The notes beneath the pieces were generated by a model. The model made no database searches. It was not told where the DNA came from and saw nothing but the letters and a program-made list of their open reading frames with translations. A stretch of DNA of 64,000 nt from contig JACPYM010000099.1 of assembly GCA_016196035.1 (NCBI GenBank), forward strand, positions 64,869 to 128,868, written 5' to 3'. Origin of the DNA: Acidobacteriota bacterium. GTDB taxonomy: Bacteria; Acidobacteriota; Blastocatellia; RBC074. The position numbers and the translations under genes are program-made. Shown one piece after another: positions 52,512-60,362 of the stretch (the stretch's first letter is position 1; each line of letters opens with the position of its first letter).

Positions 52512-55500
52512 TCAACGCGGCACGTTCAGTTCCCAAACGCGCGCCAAGGTGTCCGCTTCCGCCTGCGCCCCTTGCTGCCGCAACTTGGCGGCCAGCTTTT
52601 CCGCCCAACAGCCGCGCGCCTGGCGAAAGAGCGCGCCGCGCGCCGCATCCGCCGCCGCGATTTGTTCGCGCATCTCGTTCAACAGCCGCACGCAACTGCG
52701 CAACGCTTCGACGGCTTCGCGTTGGTGCTTCTCGTCCGGGCTTTGTTCTAACACCAGCGCCAGCGCCTGAGAGCCGCGCCAGCGTTCGCCCGCGCCGCTC
52801 TCTTCCAACAGGCTCAGCGCGCGTCGCAAGCCAGCCAGGGCTTTCGCCGTATCGCCCAGTGCAAACTGCGCCCGCGCCTGTTCAATCAAGGCCAACCCCA
52901 AACCATCCACGTTGTGCAACTCATCGGCAATGACGACGGCTTCGGTCGCCAGGGCCAGCGCGAATTCAGCTTCGTCCGTCGCCAGCCGCAAGCGCGCCAG
53001 GTCGGTCAGCATGCGAAATTCGTCAGCGCGGTCGCCGACGCTTTCGCGGATGGTCAGCAGCGCGCCGGTCAAATGCGCTTCGGCCAGCGGGTGTTGACCC
53101 AATTCGCAATACGCGCGGCCCAACAGCCATTGGGCCTCGGCTTCGATGTGAGTGTCGCCGACGCGGCGCAAACTTTCCTGCGCGCGTTTGAGCAATTCGA
53201 CAGCCTCGTCATACAGCCCCTGCGCCAGCCGCGCCTGGCCGATGCCCAAATCCATCTGCGCTTCGCCGCGCGCGTCGCCGACGCTGCGAAAGTCGTCGCG
53301 CGCGCGCAGCGCCAGTTCAATCGCGCCTTCATAACGGCCCCGCGCCAGATCGGCCCAATGCCGCCGCCGCAACAACAGCGCGCGGCGCTGCGCATCGCCG
53401 ATGCTGCCCATGTAATCCACCGCGCGTTCGAGCAGCGGTACGCCTTCTGAATAATGCCCTTGCAGCGCGCGCGCCCAACCCAACAGGCCAAAGGCCACCG
53501 CCGCAATCTGGCTGTTGAGCGCGACATCGGCCAGCGCCTGTTGCGCGAACTCTGCCGCCGCGTCGTAATGCCCCAGCCGTACCTGCACGCCGCCCAGTTG
53601 CAACAGCGCCAGCGCCACGCCTTCGACATCGTTGAGTTGCCGGTATAACTCCAACGCCTGCTCGGTCACGAGCACAGCTTCGCGGTACTGGCCCAGGCCC
53701 ATCTGCGTTTGCCCGCGTTGCAACAGCGCCACGGCCAAGCCGCCACGGTCATGCACGGCGTTGGCGAGCGCGACGGCTTCGCTATAGGCGCGTTCGGCTT
53801 CCGGCAAATTGCCCGTGGCGTAACAGGTTTCGCCCCAGGCGAAGAGCACGCGCAGGCGTTCGGCTGGATCGAGCGGCGCGGTCGCCCCGCGCTGCACGTC
53901 GTCGGCGGCGCGGCGGGCGCGTTCGATGTTGGACATGGCTTCACTCCAGGATTGGCGGCTGCTGGCGGCTTGCCAGGCGCGCATGCTCCACTCAAAAGTG
54001 CGCAGGGCGTCACCGGCGGCTTCGTAATGTGCGCTCAAGGCTTCGGCAACGCGCTCGCGGTCGCGGCGATACACGCGCTCCAACGCTTGCGCGGCTTGCA
54101 GGTGCAACCGCTTGCGGCGGCGCGGCGGCAGGTTTTCATAGAGCACGTGACGCAGAGTCGTGTGATAGAACCGCGCGTCATTGCCCGCCGAAACGCCGCG
54201 TTCAGACAGCACACCGACTTTGACGCCGGCCAGCAGCAGGCTTTCGATTTCCTCTTCGCCGCGCCCCAGCATCTGCGCCAGCGTTTCGATGCGGAACTCA
54301 TCGCCGATCACGGCGGCGGCTTCGGCCAATTCGCGCACTTCCTCGCTCAACCGGTCGAGCTTGGCGTGCGCGGCCATCACGATGGTGTCGGGCAAATGCA
54401 AATCCTTGAGGCCCTGCCATTCCCAAATCGCCTGTGTGGGATTGAACGTGATCGCGCTCTCTGACACCAACAGCCGCAGCATCTCGGTTAGGAAATAGGG
54501 ATTGCCGCCCGTCACGTGATGCAGCCGCTGCAAATCGGCGGGTGGCACGTGCAGCGTCTGGTTGAAGACGGCTTCGCTTGCGCTGCGGCAATCGTCGGCG
54601 TTCAGCGGCCCGAGCGTCAGCGCGGTGTAGCTGCGCAAACTGGCCTGCCGCCGCAACCATTCAGCCAGCGGATGATGCCGGTCGTTGGCGGCTTCGGCGC
54701 GCGCCAGGCTGACGATCATCAGCGGTTCGCTTTGCAGTGTGCGCAGCAAATAGCCCACGCAATCACGGCTCGCCTCGTCGGCCCATTGCAAATCGTCGAA
54801 GACCAGCACCAGCGGACGATGCAAACTGGCGCGCACAAAACACTGGCTCAAGGCCACGACCGTGCGCGAATTGCTGCTGTTGCTGATGAGCGGCCCGGTA
54901 GTTTTTGGGATTGCGGATTGGGGATTGCGGATGGCGGATTCGGGCATCACTAGGGTGCCGGTGGTTTTGATTAAACGTGCGTTGGCATCAGCAAACAGTT
55001 CATCCGGCAAGGTGACGCCGAGTTGTTGCTGGGCCAGCGCGCGCAGATCACAGGCCGCCAGCGGCTGCGCGCATTCGCTCGCACCGGCATTCGGCACGCC
55101 CAAGACCGTGCGCAACAGATCAAGAAAGACTTCGTAAGGCGCCAACCGGCTGGCCTGATAATCGAAGAACCGCGCGGACAGGCAAAGCGCACCTTGGGCC
55201 TGCGACCAGCGCACAAAGGCCCGCGCCAGTTGCGTCTTGCCAATGCCCGGTTCGCCCAGGATCATCACCGGGCGTCCATTCCCAGCCAGCACGCGCGTGT
55301 ATTCGGTTTGCAACTGTTGCAACTCGGCCTCGCGCCCGACCAGTTGGTTGTAATCGGGCACGCCCAGCCCCGCACCGGTCGTGAACGGGACGATGCCCGC
55401 GTGACGCATTGAAGGGGAATCAAAGACAGGCACGCGCTGTTCGCCGGTCACGGCTGGCGCGGGCGGAATCAACGCGGGCGCTGCCGCAGTGCCCGCGCCG

Positions 55501-56567
55501 CCACTGCGTTGTGCTTCCGGCGCGGGCGACGCGGCTGAGACAGGCGCGTCTTTTTGAACAACAGGCGCGGCCTCGCAAGTCACATCGGCGATAAAACGAT
55601 AGCCCTGGCCGTGATAGGTTTCGATGAAGCGCGCCTGATCGGCCACATCGCCCAACGCGCGCCGGGCCTGTGAAATCGCGCGTTTCAGCACGCCATCGGT
55701 CGTGAAGGTATCGGGCCAGACGGCTTCGAGCAACTCGTCTTTGGTGACGACGCGTTCGCTGTGTTCGGCCAAAAAGCGCAGCACCTGCACGGCGCGGCGT
55801 TCAAGCGCGACCATCTCGGCGCCGCGATAGAGCAAGTCCACCTTGGCCGGAATGCGAAAGGCTCCAAATTGCAATTCGCTGTGTGACATCTTGATTCTCC
55901 AATGCGGAATGATGCGGCTGCGCAGGGCTTTGCTGACCGCTTCGTTTTTGGAATGGACGTGGAGTTTGTCGTAGATGCTGCGGATGTAATTGCGCACCGT
56001 GTTGACACTGATATTGAGTTGTCCGGCGGCGCTCTGGTAACTGTGTCCGTCGGACAGCAGTTGCAAGAGCCGGACTTCCTGGGGCGTGAGCTGGTCATCG
56101 GGCTGAGCGGATGTGCCAATGAGATGGCCGGTCTTTTGAAAGAGCGTGACGACCTTGCGCGCGATTTCGGGCGACATCGGCGAGCCGCCCTCGTGCGCTT
56201 CACGAATGGAATCGAGCAGGCGGGCGGGCGGCGTTTTCTTGAGCAAATAGCCGCACGCGCCGTTGCAGATGGATTCAAAAATCTTGTCCTGCTCGGCATA
56301 GACGGTCAGCATCAACACCTGCATCTGCGGGAAGCGTTCGCGGAAGACTTTCACACCGTCCGAACCGAGCATGCCGGGCAAATGAATGTCGAGCAGCAGC
56401 ACCTCGGGCACGTTCGCGCCCAATTCGTGCAGCGCTTCTTCGACCGAACCGAAGGTGCGCGGGCAGCGAAAGCCCGGCGTCGCGTTGATCAATAAGCCCA
56501 GGCCTTCGCGCAACGAACGGTCGTCTTCGACGATGGCGACATGAATGGTGCTGGTAGCCGTTTCCAT
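52512..56567 (-). CDS. Fusion regulator: receiver-LuxR joined to wHTH-AAA ATPase-TPR
   Basis: A single frame of 1351 residues from ATG 56567 (METATSTIHVAIVEDD), with GGAGAACAAATC upstream; the open frame to 56903 covers a repeat and is unlikely to be used. Order: NarL-type receiver (about 7-125; phospho-acceptor in EVLLLDIHLPGM, conserved Lys in YLLKKTPP), LuxR helix-turn-helix (about 150-215; LTPQEVRLLQLLSDGHSYQS), an OmpR/CadC-type winged helix (about 230-325; LQFGAFRIPAKVDLL, ARFIETYHGQGYRF), an AAA ATPase (Walker A LGEPGIGKTQLA near 434, Walker B LVLVFDDLQWADEAS near 584) and about 480 residues of TPR. A 7-bp repeat is inserted between the Walker motifs (near 542-553). The second half has its own ATG at 55889 with GGAGAATCAAG before it. 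The two halves are known separately; the fusion is unusual. Confidence 0.85.
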   Translation of the reverse strand: METATSTIHVAIVEDDRSLREGLGLLINATPGFRCPRTFGSVEEALHELGANVPEVLLLDIHLPGMLGSDGVKVFRERFPQMQVLMLTVYAEQDKIFESICNGACGYLLKKTPPARLLDSIREAHEGGSPMSPEIARKVVTLFQKTGHLIGTSAQPDDQLTPQEVRLLQLLSDGHSYQSAAGQLNISVNTVRNYIRSIYDKLHVHSKNEAVSKALRSRIIPHWRIKMSHSELQFGAFRIPAKVDLLYRGAEMVALERRAVQVLRFLAEHSERVVTKDELLEAVWPDTFTTDGVLKRAISQARRALGDVADQARFIETYHGQGYRFIADVTCEAAPVVQKDAPVSAASPAPEAQRSGGAGTAAAPALIPPAPAVTGEQRVPVFDSPSMRHAGIVPFTTGAGLGVPDYNQLVGREAELQQLQTEYTRVLAGNGRPVMILGEPGIGKTQLARAFVRWSQAQGALCLSARFFDYQASRLAPYEVFLDLLRTVLGVPNAGASECAQPLAACDLRALAQQQLGVTLPDELFADANARLIKTTGTLVMPESAIRNPQSAIPKTTGPLISNSSNSRTVVALSQCFVRASLHRPLVLVFDDLQWADEASRDCVGYLLRTLQSEPLMIVSLARAEAANDRHHPLAEWLRRQASLRSYTALTLGPLNADDCRSASEAVFNQTLHVPPADLQRLHHVTGGNPYFLTEMLRLLVSESAITFNPTQAIWEWQGLKDLHLPDTIVMAAHAKLDRLSEEVRELAEAAAVIGDEFRIETLAQMLGRGEEEIESLLLAGVKVGVLSERGVSAGNDARFYHTTLRHVLYENLPPRRRKRLHLQAAQALERVYRRDRERVAEALSAHYEAAGDALRTFEWSMRAWQAASSRQSWSEAMSNIERARRAADDVQRGATAPLDPAERLRVLFAWGETCYATGNLPEAERAYSEAVALANAVHDRGGLAVALLQRGQTQMGLGQYREAVLVTEQALELYRQLNDVEGVALALLQLGGVQVRLGHYDAAAEFAQQALADVALNSQIAAVAFGLLGWARALQGHYSEGVPLLERAVDYMGSIGDAQRRALLLRRRHWADLARGRYEGAIELALRARDDFRSVGDARGEAQMDLGIGQARLAQGLYDEAVELLKRAQESLRRVGDTHIEAEAQWLLGRAYCELGQHPLAEAHLTGALLTIRESVGDRADEFRMLTDLARLRLATDEAEFALALATEAVVIADELHNVDGLGLALIEQARAQFALGDTAKALAGLRRALSLLEESGAGERWRGSQALALVLEQSPDEKHQREAVEALRSCVRLLNEMREQIAAADAARGALFRQARGCWAEKLAAKLRQQGAQAEADTLARVWELNVPR
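54908..54942. repeat. Five 7-bp units (GGATTGC type) inside the ATPase domain
   Basis: Units GGATTGC, GGATTGG, GGATTGC, GGATGGC and GGATTCG follow one another without gaps. On the coding strand they are read as ESAIRNPQSAIP. The insertion is flanked by a direct repeat: coding-strand AAAACCACCGG and AAAACTACCGG, giving KTTGTL before it and KTTGPL after it. Confidence 0.9.
55887..55901 (-). promoter_or_regulatory. Internal ribosome binding site and start codon within the fusion gene
   Basis: On the minus strand TTGGAGAATCAAG precedes an ATG at 55889 that begins MSHSELQFGAFRIP, exactly the start of the winged-helix domain. No stop codon separates it from the upstream LuxR domain (ending RSRIIPHWRIK). 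It looks like the retained translation start of a formerly separate gene and may still yield a 1125-residue product. Confidence 0.7.
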
Positions 56568-56636
56568 GATTTGTTCTCCGGCACCCATCCTCACGCACTT
56601 TGCGTTGGGCGTCCAGAGCATAAATATGCGCCTATT

Positions 56637-56753
56637 GTTGGCAGTTGGCGGTTGGCGGTTGGCGGTTGAATAAAAAAGCGACGTTGAAGTAGTAGCCAGC
56701 AACCTACAACCACGTATCAGGAACTGCCAACCGCCAACCGCCAACTGCCAACT
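56637..56753. repeat. 7-bp tandem repeat with inverted copy (GTTGGCG units)
   Basis: GTTGGCG/GTTGGCA units at 56637-56667 and complementary CCAACCG/CCAACTG units at 56721-56753. The block lies between the VanX-like gene and the regulator gene on the minus strand. Confidence 0.9.
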
Positions 56754-56760
56754 GTCCGGC

Positions 56761-57480
56761 TTACGGCTTGGCAATCTTTGACATACGCTGAATACGATTG
56801 GCCTTGGGATGCTGCGCGCGCTGATCCAGTTCGGCAAAGCCGACATTGAGGATCGGATAGCGCCGCCAGTCCTTGTAATCGAAATGCCACCACTCATATT
56901 CATTGACGGCGAAGCCTTCGGCTTCCATCACCCGGCGCAACAGATCGCGGGTGCGGCGCTGTTCAGCGGTGCCGCCTTTGTAAGTGGGATAGGAACGCTC
57001 GGTCATCTCGTCATACGCGCCCGGCATCGGCACTTCCTGCCCAGTTTTCAGATCGTAAAGCGACAAATCCACCGCACAGCCGCGATTGTGTTTCGAGCCT
57101 TTGGCCGGATTGGCGACGAAGTTGTGTTTGTCGGGCGGCGTGACATCCCAAAACAACTTGGTGATCGCCCAGGGACGATAACCGTCGAAGATCAACAAGC
57201 CATAACCTTGCGCTTTCAATTTGTGATGGGCACGGACTAAAGCATCGGCAGCCGGGCGCTGCAAAAAGGCGCGCGCTTCCTGATATACCGGCTTGCCGAC
57301 GAAGTTGTTCGCGGTGGCATAGCGTATGTCGAGCTTGATGGTGGAATCGAGCTTGATGAGTTCGACCAGATCAGGCGGGCGAAATTTGCCGGACTCGTTG
57401 GGCATCTCTTGCGCCCAGGCAGGCACGGCAAAAAACAATAGGATTACAGCAATGATCGGCACAAGCATTCTTTTCTGCAT
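56761..57480 (-). CDS. VanX-like D-Ala-D-Ala dipeptidase (M15D), exported
   Basis: A 239-residue protein from ATG 57480 (MQKRMLVPIIAVILLF); the frame continues to 57612 through a palindrome and is unlikely to be translated there. A signal peptide ends near PAWAQ. The M15D zinc-peptidase motifs are complete: FDGYRPWAITKLFWD, SKHNRGCAVDLSLYDL (SxHxxGxAxD) and EYEWWHFDY (ExxWH). VanX/DdpX enzymes hydrolyse D-alanyl-D-alanine; the export signal suggests a periplasmic role in peptidoglycan recycling or dipeptide use rather than vancomycin resistance, for which no vanHA genes are present. It is separated from the sulfate-transporter genes by a family B palindrome. Confidence 0.93.
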   Translation of the reverse strand: MQKRMLVPIIAVILLFFAVPAWAQEMPNESGKFRPPDLVELIKLDSTIKLDIRYATANNFVGKPVYQEARAFLQRPAADALVRAHHKLKAQGYGLLIFDGYRPWAITKLFWDVTPPDKHNFVANPAKGSKHNRGCAVDLSLYDLKTGQEVPMPGAYDEMTERSYPTYKGGTAEQRRTRDLLRRVMEAEGFAVNEYEWWHFDYKDWRRYPILNVGFAELDQRAQHPKANRIQRMSKIAKP

Positions 57481-57511
57481 AAGAGTAATAGCGGAACCTA
57501 TGATCTGAAGC

Positions 57512-57678
57512 CCTGAAAGGGCGGCATTCAATAGCCGGGGGCAAGCAGAGCGCCGCCCCCGGTAACATAGGAAAAAACAGCAAGCCCTGAAAGGGCGAAA
57601 TCCAGCTATCAATTTCGCCCTTTCAGGGCTGCGTTTATTGATTTGACGTGACTATTGAATAGCGCCCTTTCAGGGCTT
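57512..57678. repeat. Palindromic element, family B (copy 3)
   Basis: Contains several copies of AAGCCCTGAAAGGGCG and its complement (57512-57527, 57583-57598, 57616-57631, 57662-57677) plus CAATAGCCGGGGGC. The right end directly abuts the stop codon of the ABC ATPase gene (57679-57681), so on the minus strand TGA is followed at once by AAGCCCTGAAAGG. Confidence 0.88.
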
Positions 57679-58881
57679 TCAAGCGCACAGCAATTTATAA
57701 GACTTCAAGCCCAGCGTCACCACATCGCCCGGTTGCAAGGGCAAACGGTGTGCGTCCCATTTCGTCCGCGTGACTTTGAGGACAATGTTCGCGGCAGGCC
57801 TTGCGCCAATTGCGGCACTCGCCAGCGTCAACCCGCTCTGACTCTTGGGCAACAAGCGCACGGTTAGAGATTCCGTGGCCCCCGCAAACGCGACATCCAG
57901 CACTTCGGCGCGGCCAAATTGATGCGGCGTTTCGAGGCGGCCATTCAAATGGCCCAGCACGATGTCTTCGGGACGAAAGACGATTTTGACCTGCTCAGCC
58001 CCCAGCGGTTCGTAACCTTGGCTGAACAGAAAATGCTCGTCGTCAATTTCGATGACGCGCTCGCGGGGCCGCCCGGTTACGACATTGGCGGCGCCCAGGA
58101 AGGTGGCGACGAATTCGGTCTGCGGTTCGTTGTAAACCTCATAGGGCGAGCCGATCTGTTCGATGCGCCCGCGATTGAGGATGGCGATTTGATCGCCAAG
58201 TTCCATGCCCTCTTCCTGATCGTGCGTGATGAAGATGGCCGGCACGCGCAACCGGCGCAACAGGGCGCGGATTTCGCGGCGTAAGCCGACGCGCGTTTGC
58301 GGATCGAGCGCGCTGAACGATTCGTCAAAGAGCAGCAAGTCCGGTTCGTAAGCCAACGCCCGCGCAATCGCGACGCGCTGTTGCTGGCCGCCCGAAAGTT
58401 GCGCCGGGTATTTGTCACGATGTTCGGTCAGCCCGATCATCGTCAGCATCTCGTCAGCCTTCTCAAAGCGTTGCTGCTTTTTGACGCCGCGAATCTTCAA
58501 GCCGAAGGCGATGTTTTCGGCCACGGTCATGCGCGGGAACAGCGAGTAATGCTGAAAGATCACGCCGATGTTGCGTTCGCGCGCGCGCAAATGTTCGATG
58601 TGGCGGCCCTTCAGAAAAATGCCGCCGCCATCCGGCCCGGCCAAGCCCGCCAGCAAGCGTAAGGTCGTGCTCTTGCCACTGCCCGAGGGTCCCAGCAGCA
58701 CGAGGCTCTCACCTTCGGCCACGGAAAAGCTGACATCATCGAGAATCAATTCGTCCCCGATGTATTTCACCAGATGCTGCACGCGCAACGCGGTGCGCGC
58801 CTCGGCTCTGGCCTGCCCATCGGCATGCGTCTGAACCGTGCGAGTTTCAGGATAAAAGGGGATTGCCAGTTCTCTCGCCAT
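57679..58881 (-). CDS. cysA: ABC transporter ATP-binding protein, sulfate/thiosulfate (CysA) type
   Basis: A 400-residue ATPase from ATG 58881, with AAGGAGG six bases upstream. An N-terminal extension of about 30 residues precedes the nucleotide-binding domain: Walker A LLGPSGSGKSTTLRLLAG, Q-loop FQHYSLFPRMTV, signature QLSGGQQQRVAIARAL, Walker B PDLLLFDESFSALDPQ, H-loop FITHDQEEGMELGD. The C-terminal about 110 residues form a TOBE-type regulatory domain (KIVFRPEDIVLGHLNG; VTRTKWDAHRLPLQPG). The tandem with a CysT-like permease and a sulfate-type binding protein on the same strand points to sulfate or thiosulfate import; molybdate cannot be excluded from this gene alone. Confidence 0.9.
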   Translation of the reverse strand: MARELAIPFYPETRTVQTHADGQARAEARTALRVQHLVKYIGDELILDDVSFSVAEGESLVLLGPSGSGKSTTLRLLAGLAGPDGGGIFLKGRHIEHLRARERNIGVIFQHYSLFPRMTVAENIAFGLKIRGVKKQQRFEKADEMLTMIGLTEHRDKYPAQLSGGQQQRVAIARALAYEPDLLLFDESFSALDPQTRVGLRREIRALLRRLRVPAIFITHDQEEGMELGDQIAILNRGRIEQIGSPYEVYNEPQTEFVATFLGAANVVTGRPRERVIEIDDEHFLFSQGYEPLGAEQVKIVFRPEDIVLGHLNGRLETPHQFGRAEVLDVAFAGATESLTVRLLPKSQSGLTLASAAIGARPAANIVLKVTRTKWDAHRLPLQPGDVVTLGLKSYKLLCA

Positions 58882-58902
58882 CACAGACCTCCTTTGGTGG
58901 AG

Positions 58903-58950
58903 GGATGAGGAATGAGGAATGAGGGATGAAAACTTTGTGCTTCATCCTTG
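58903..58950. repeat. 7-bp tandem repeat (GAATGAG units) between permease and ATPase genes
   Basis: Units of GGATGAG / GAATGAG at 58903-58930 with a partial inverted copy (CTTCATCCTTGACCCCTC) just downstream. It lies between the permease stop (58963) and the ATPase start. Confidence 0.8.
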
Positions 58951-58962
58951 ACCCCTCAACAC

Positions 58963-59808
58963 TCACCCTTTTTCTAGTTTCTTGCGAGTCAATAAAATCA
59001 AGGAAAAGATCGCAAACGAAAGGATCGCCAGCACGGCGGCAATCGCATTGGCGCCTTCGACATCGCCTTCGTTGAATTTGGTGAAGATGTAAAGGGGCGC
59101 GGTTTGCGTCTTCAACGCCAGATTGCCGCTGACCATAATCGTCGAACCGAATTCGCCAATCGAACGCGCGAAGGTCAACAGCGCGCCCGTGATGATCGCG
59201 CCGCGCAAACTCGGCAAAATCACGTACCGAAACGATTGCCAACGTGACGCGCCTAAAGTTTCGGCGGCGTCTTCCAAACTGGTATCCAGGTTTTCGAGCG
59301 CCGGTTTGATTACGCCAAAGGCCAGCGGGAACGTGACGAAGATATTCGCCAGGATGATCGCCGCTGTCGTGAACATGATTTGATAATCGGTGCGTTCCAG
59401 GAATTGCCCCAGCAAGCCCTGCCGTCCCCACAACAACAACAACGCAAAGCCCGCCACCGCCGTCGGAATCGCGGTCGGCAAGCTGATGATGATCGTCAAC
59501 GCCGATTCGCCGCGAAAGTTGTACTTCGTCATCACATACGCGGCGATCAATCCGAAGAAAACATTGCAGGCCGTGGCCGCGCTGCTGGTCAGCAAACTCA
59601 ACTTCAGTGAAAAGAGCGCCGCCGGATTGAGTAACGCCTGCCAAAAATGCGACGGCCCTTTGCTCAGCGAATAAATAAAGATCGAAGCCAGCGGCAGCAT
59701 CACCAGTGGCAGCATCGCCGTCACGATGAAGCCAATCCCCAGCGGGCGCGCCAAATCAAAACCGTGGCCAGGCAATGGTGCAGCTTGTTTTTCCCAGGCA
59801 GTACTCAT
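58963..59808 (-). CDS. Sulfate-type ABC transporter permease (CysT/CysW family)
   Basis: A 281-residue inner-membrane permease with about six transmembrane segments (LGIGFIVTAMLPLVMLPLAS and others). The EAA loop that docks on the ATPase is EDAAETLGASRWQSFRYVIL. NVFFGLIAAYVMTKYNFRGE and LPTAIPTAVAGFALLLLWG are typical of CysT. Enterobacterial sulfate importers use two permeases, CysT and CysW; only one is encoded in this cluster, so it may work as a homodimer or with a permease encoded elsewhere. It lies between the cupin gene and the ATPase gene, all on the minus strand. Confidence 0.88.
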   Translation of the reverse strand: MSTAWEKQAAPLPGHGFDLARPLGIGFIVTAMLPLVMLPLASIFIYSLSKGPSHFWQALLNPAALFSLKLSLLTSSAATACNVFFGLIAAYVMTKYNFRGESALTIIISLPTAIPTAVAGFALLLLWGRQGLLGQFLERTDYQIMFTTAAIILANIFVTFPLAFGVIKPALENLDTSLEDAAETLGASRWQSFRYVILPSLRGAIITGALLTFARSIGEFGSTIMVSGNLALKTQTAPLYIFTKFNEGDVEGANAIAAVLAILSFAIFSLILLTRKKLEKG

Positions 59809-59819
59809 CTTTGCTCAGA

Positions 59820-59912
59820 GTGAAAAGTGAAAAGCGAAAAGCGAAAAGCGAAAAGCGAAAAGAAAGGCATAAAGATCACTGTTCACTATTCACTTTTCAC
59901 TTTTCGCTTTCA
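59820..59912. repeat. 7-bp tandem repeat with inverted copy (GAAAAGC units)
   Basis: Four GAAAAGC-type units at about 59822-59862 and the complementary run (CACTTTT / CGCTTTT) at 59888-59911. The second run overlaps the 3' end of the cupin gene and encodes its last residues (LKAKSEK). Confidence 0.88.
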
Positions 59913-60348
59913 ACATTCCCGGCGAATTCCATTTGAAGACGTGATAGGTCGCGGGCGTTTTGCCGACATTGCGAATCGCGTGCATTTGATTCGACGCCTG
60001 AAAGATCACCGACCCCGGCCCCAGAATGTGCTTTTCTCCGCCGACCAATGACTCGACCGTGCCTTCTTTAACAATGACGATCTCTTCGTCTGCGTGCTGG
60101 TGCGGCGCGTGGGGCGATTCGCCGGGGTTGAGCGTCGTGACGTGACATTCCAACTCATCCAGCGTCGCGGTCGGCGCCTGAAAGAATTTGCGCACCGCGC
60201 CGTGCGTGTTCGGCGTGGCGGCAATCTTGTTCCAGTCCCAGACCGACGATCCCATGATCGGTTTGTCGTCGCGCGCGAACGATACGCCCGCCCAGGTCGC
60301 ACTCGCCGCCAGCAGCGCCACGGTCAAATCACGTTTGGTTAGTTTCAT
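59890..60348 (-). CDS. Exported cupin-domain protein in the sulfate-transport operon
   Basis: A 152-residue protein from ATG 60348 (GGAGCTAGACAAAGC upstream). The N-terminal segment TKRDLTVALLAASATWAGVS looks like an export signal. A single cupin barrel has the metal-ligand set PHAPHQHADEEIVIVKEG (His, His, Glu) and the distal His in NQMHAIRNVG, so it probably binds a metal ion. The gene starts 14 bp after the binding-protein stop codon and precedes the permease gene, so it is translated with a sulfate-type transporter; a role in periplasmic handling of a sulfur compound is inferred, not known. The last codons are derived from a 7-bp repeat. Confidence 0.83.
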   Translation of the reverse strand: MKLTKRDLTVALLAASATWAGVSFARDDKPIMGSSVWDWNKIAATPNTHGAVRKFFQAPTATLDELECHVTTLNPGESPHAPHQHADEEIVIVKEGTVESLVGGEKHILGPGSVIFQASNQMHAIRNVGKTPATYHVFKWNSPGMLKAKSEK

Positions 60349-60362
60349 GCTTTGTCTAGCTC

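Noticed and set aside
56568-56903. N-terminal extension of the fusion regulator
   Set aside because: The extra 112 codons read through a 7-bp repeat block; the ATG at 56567 has a good ribosome binding site and begins exactly at the receiver domain.
56761-57480. Vancomycin-resistance gene vanX
   Set aside because: The protein has a signal peptide and no vanH/vanA-type ligase genes nearby; a peptidoglycan-recycling or nutritional role is more likely.
57481-57612. N-terminal extension of the VanX-like protein
   Set aside because: It is read from a family B palindrome; the ATG at 57480 starts a proper signal peptide.
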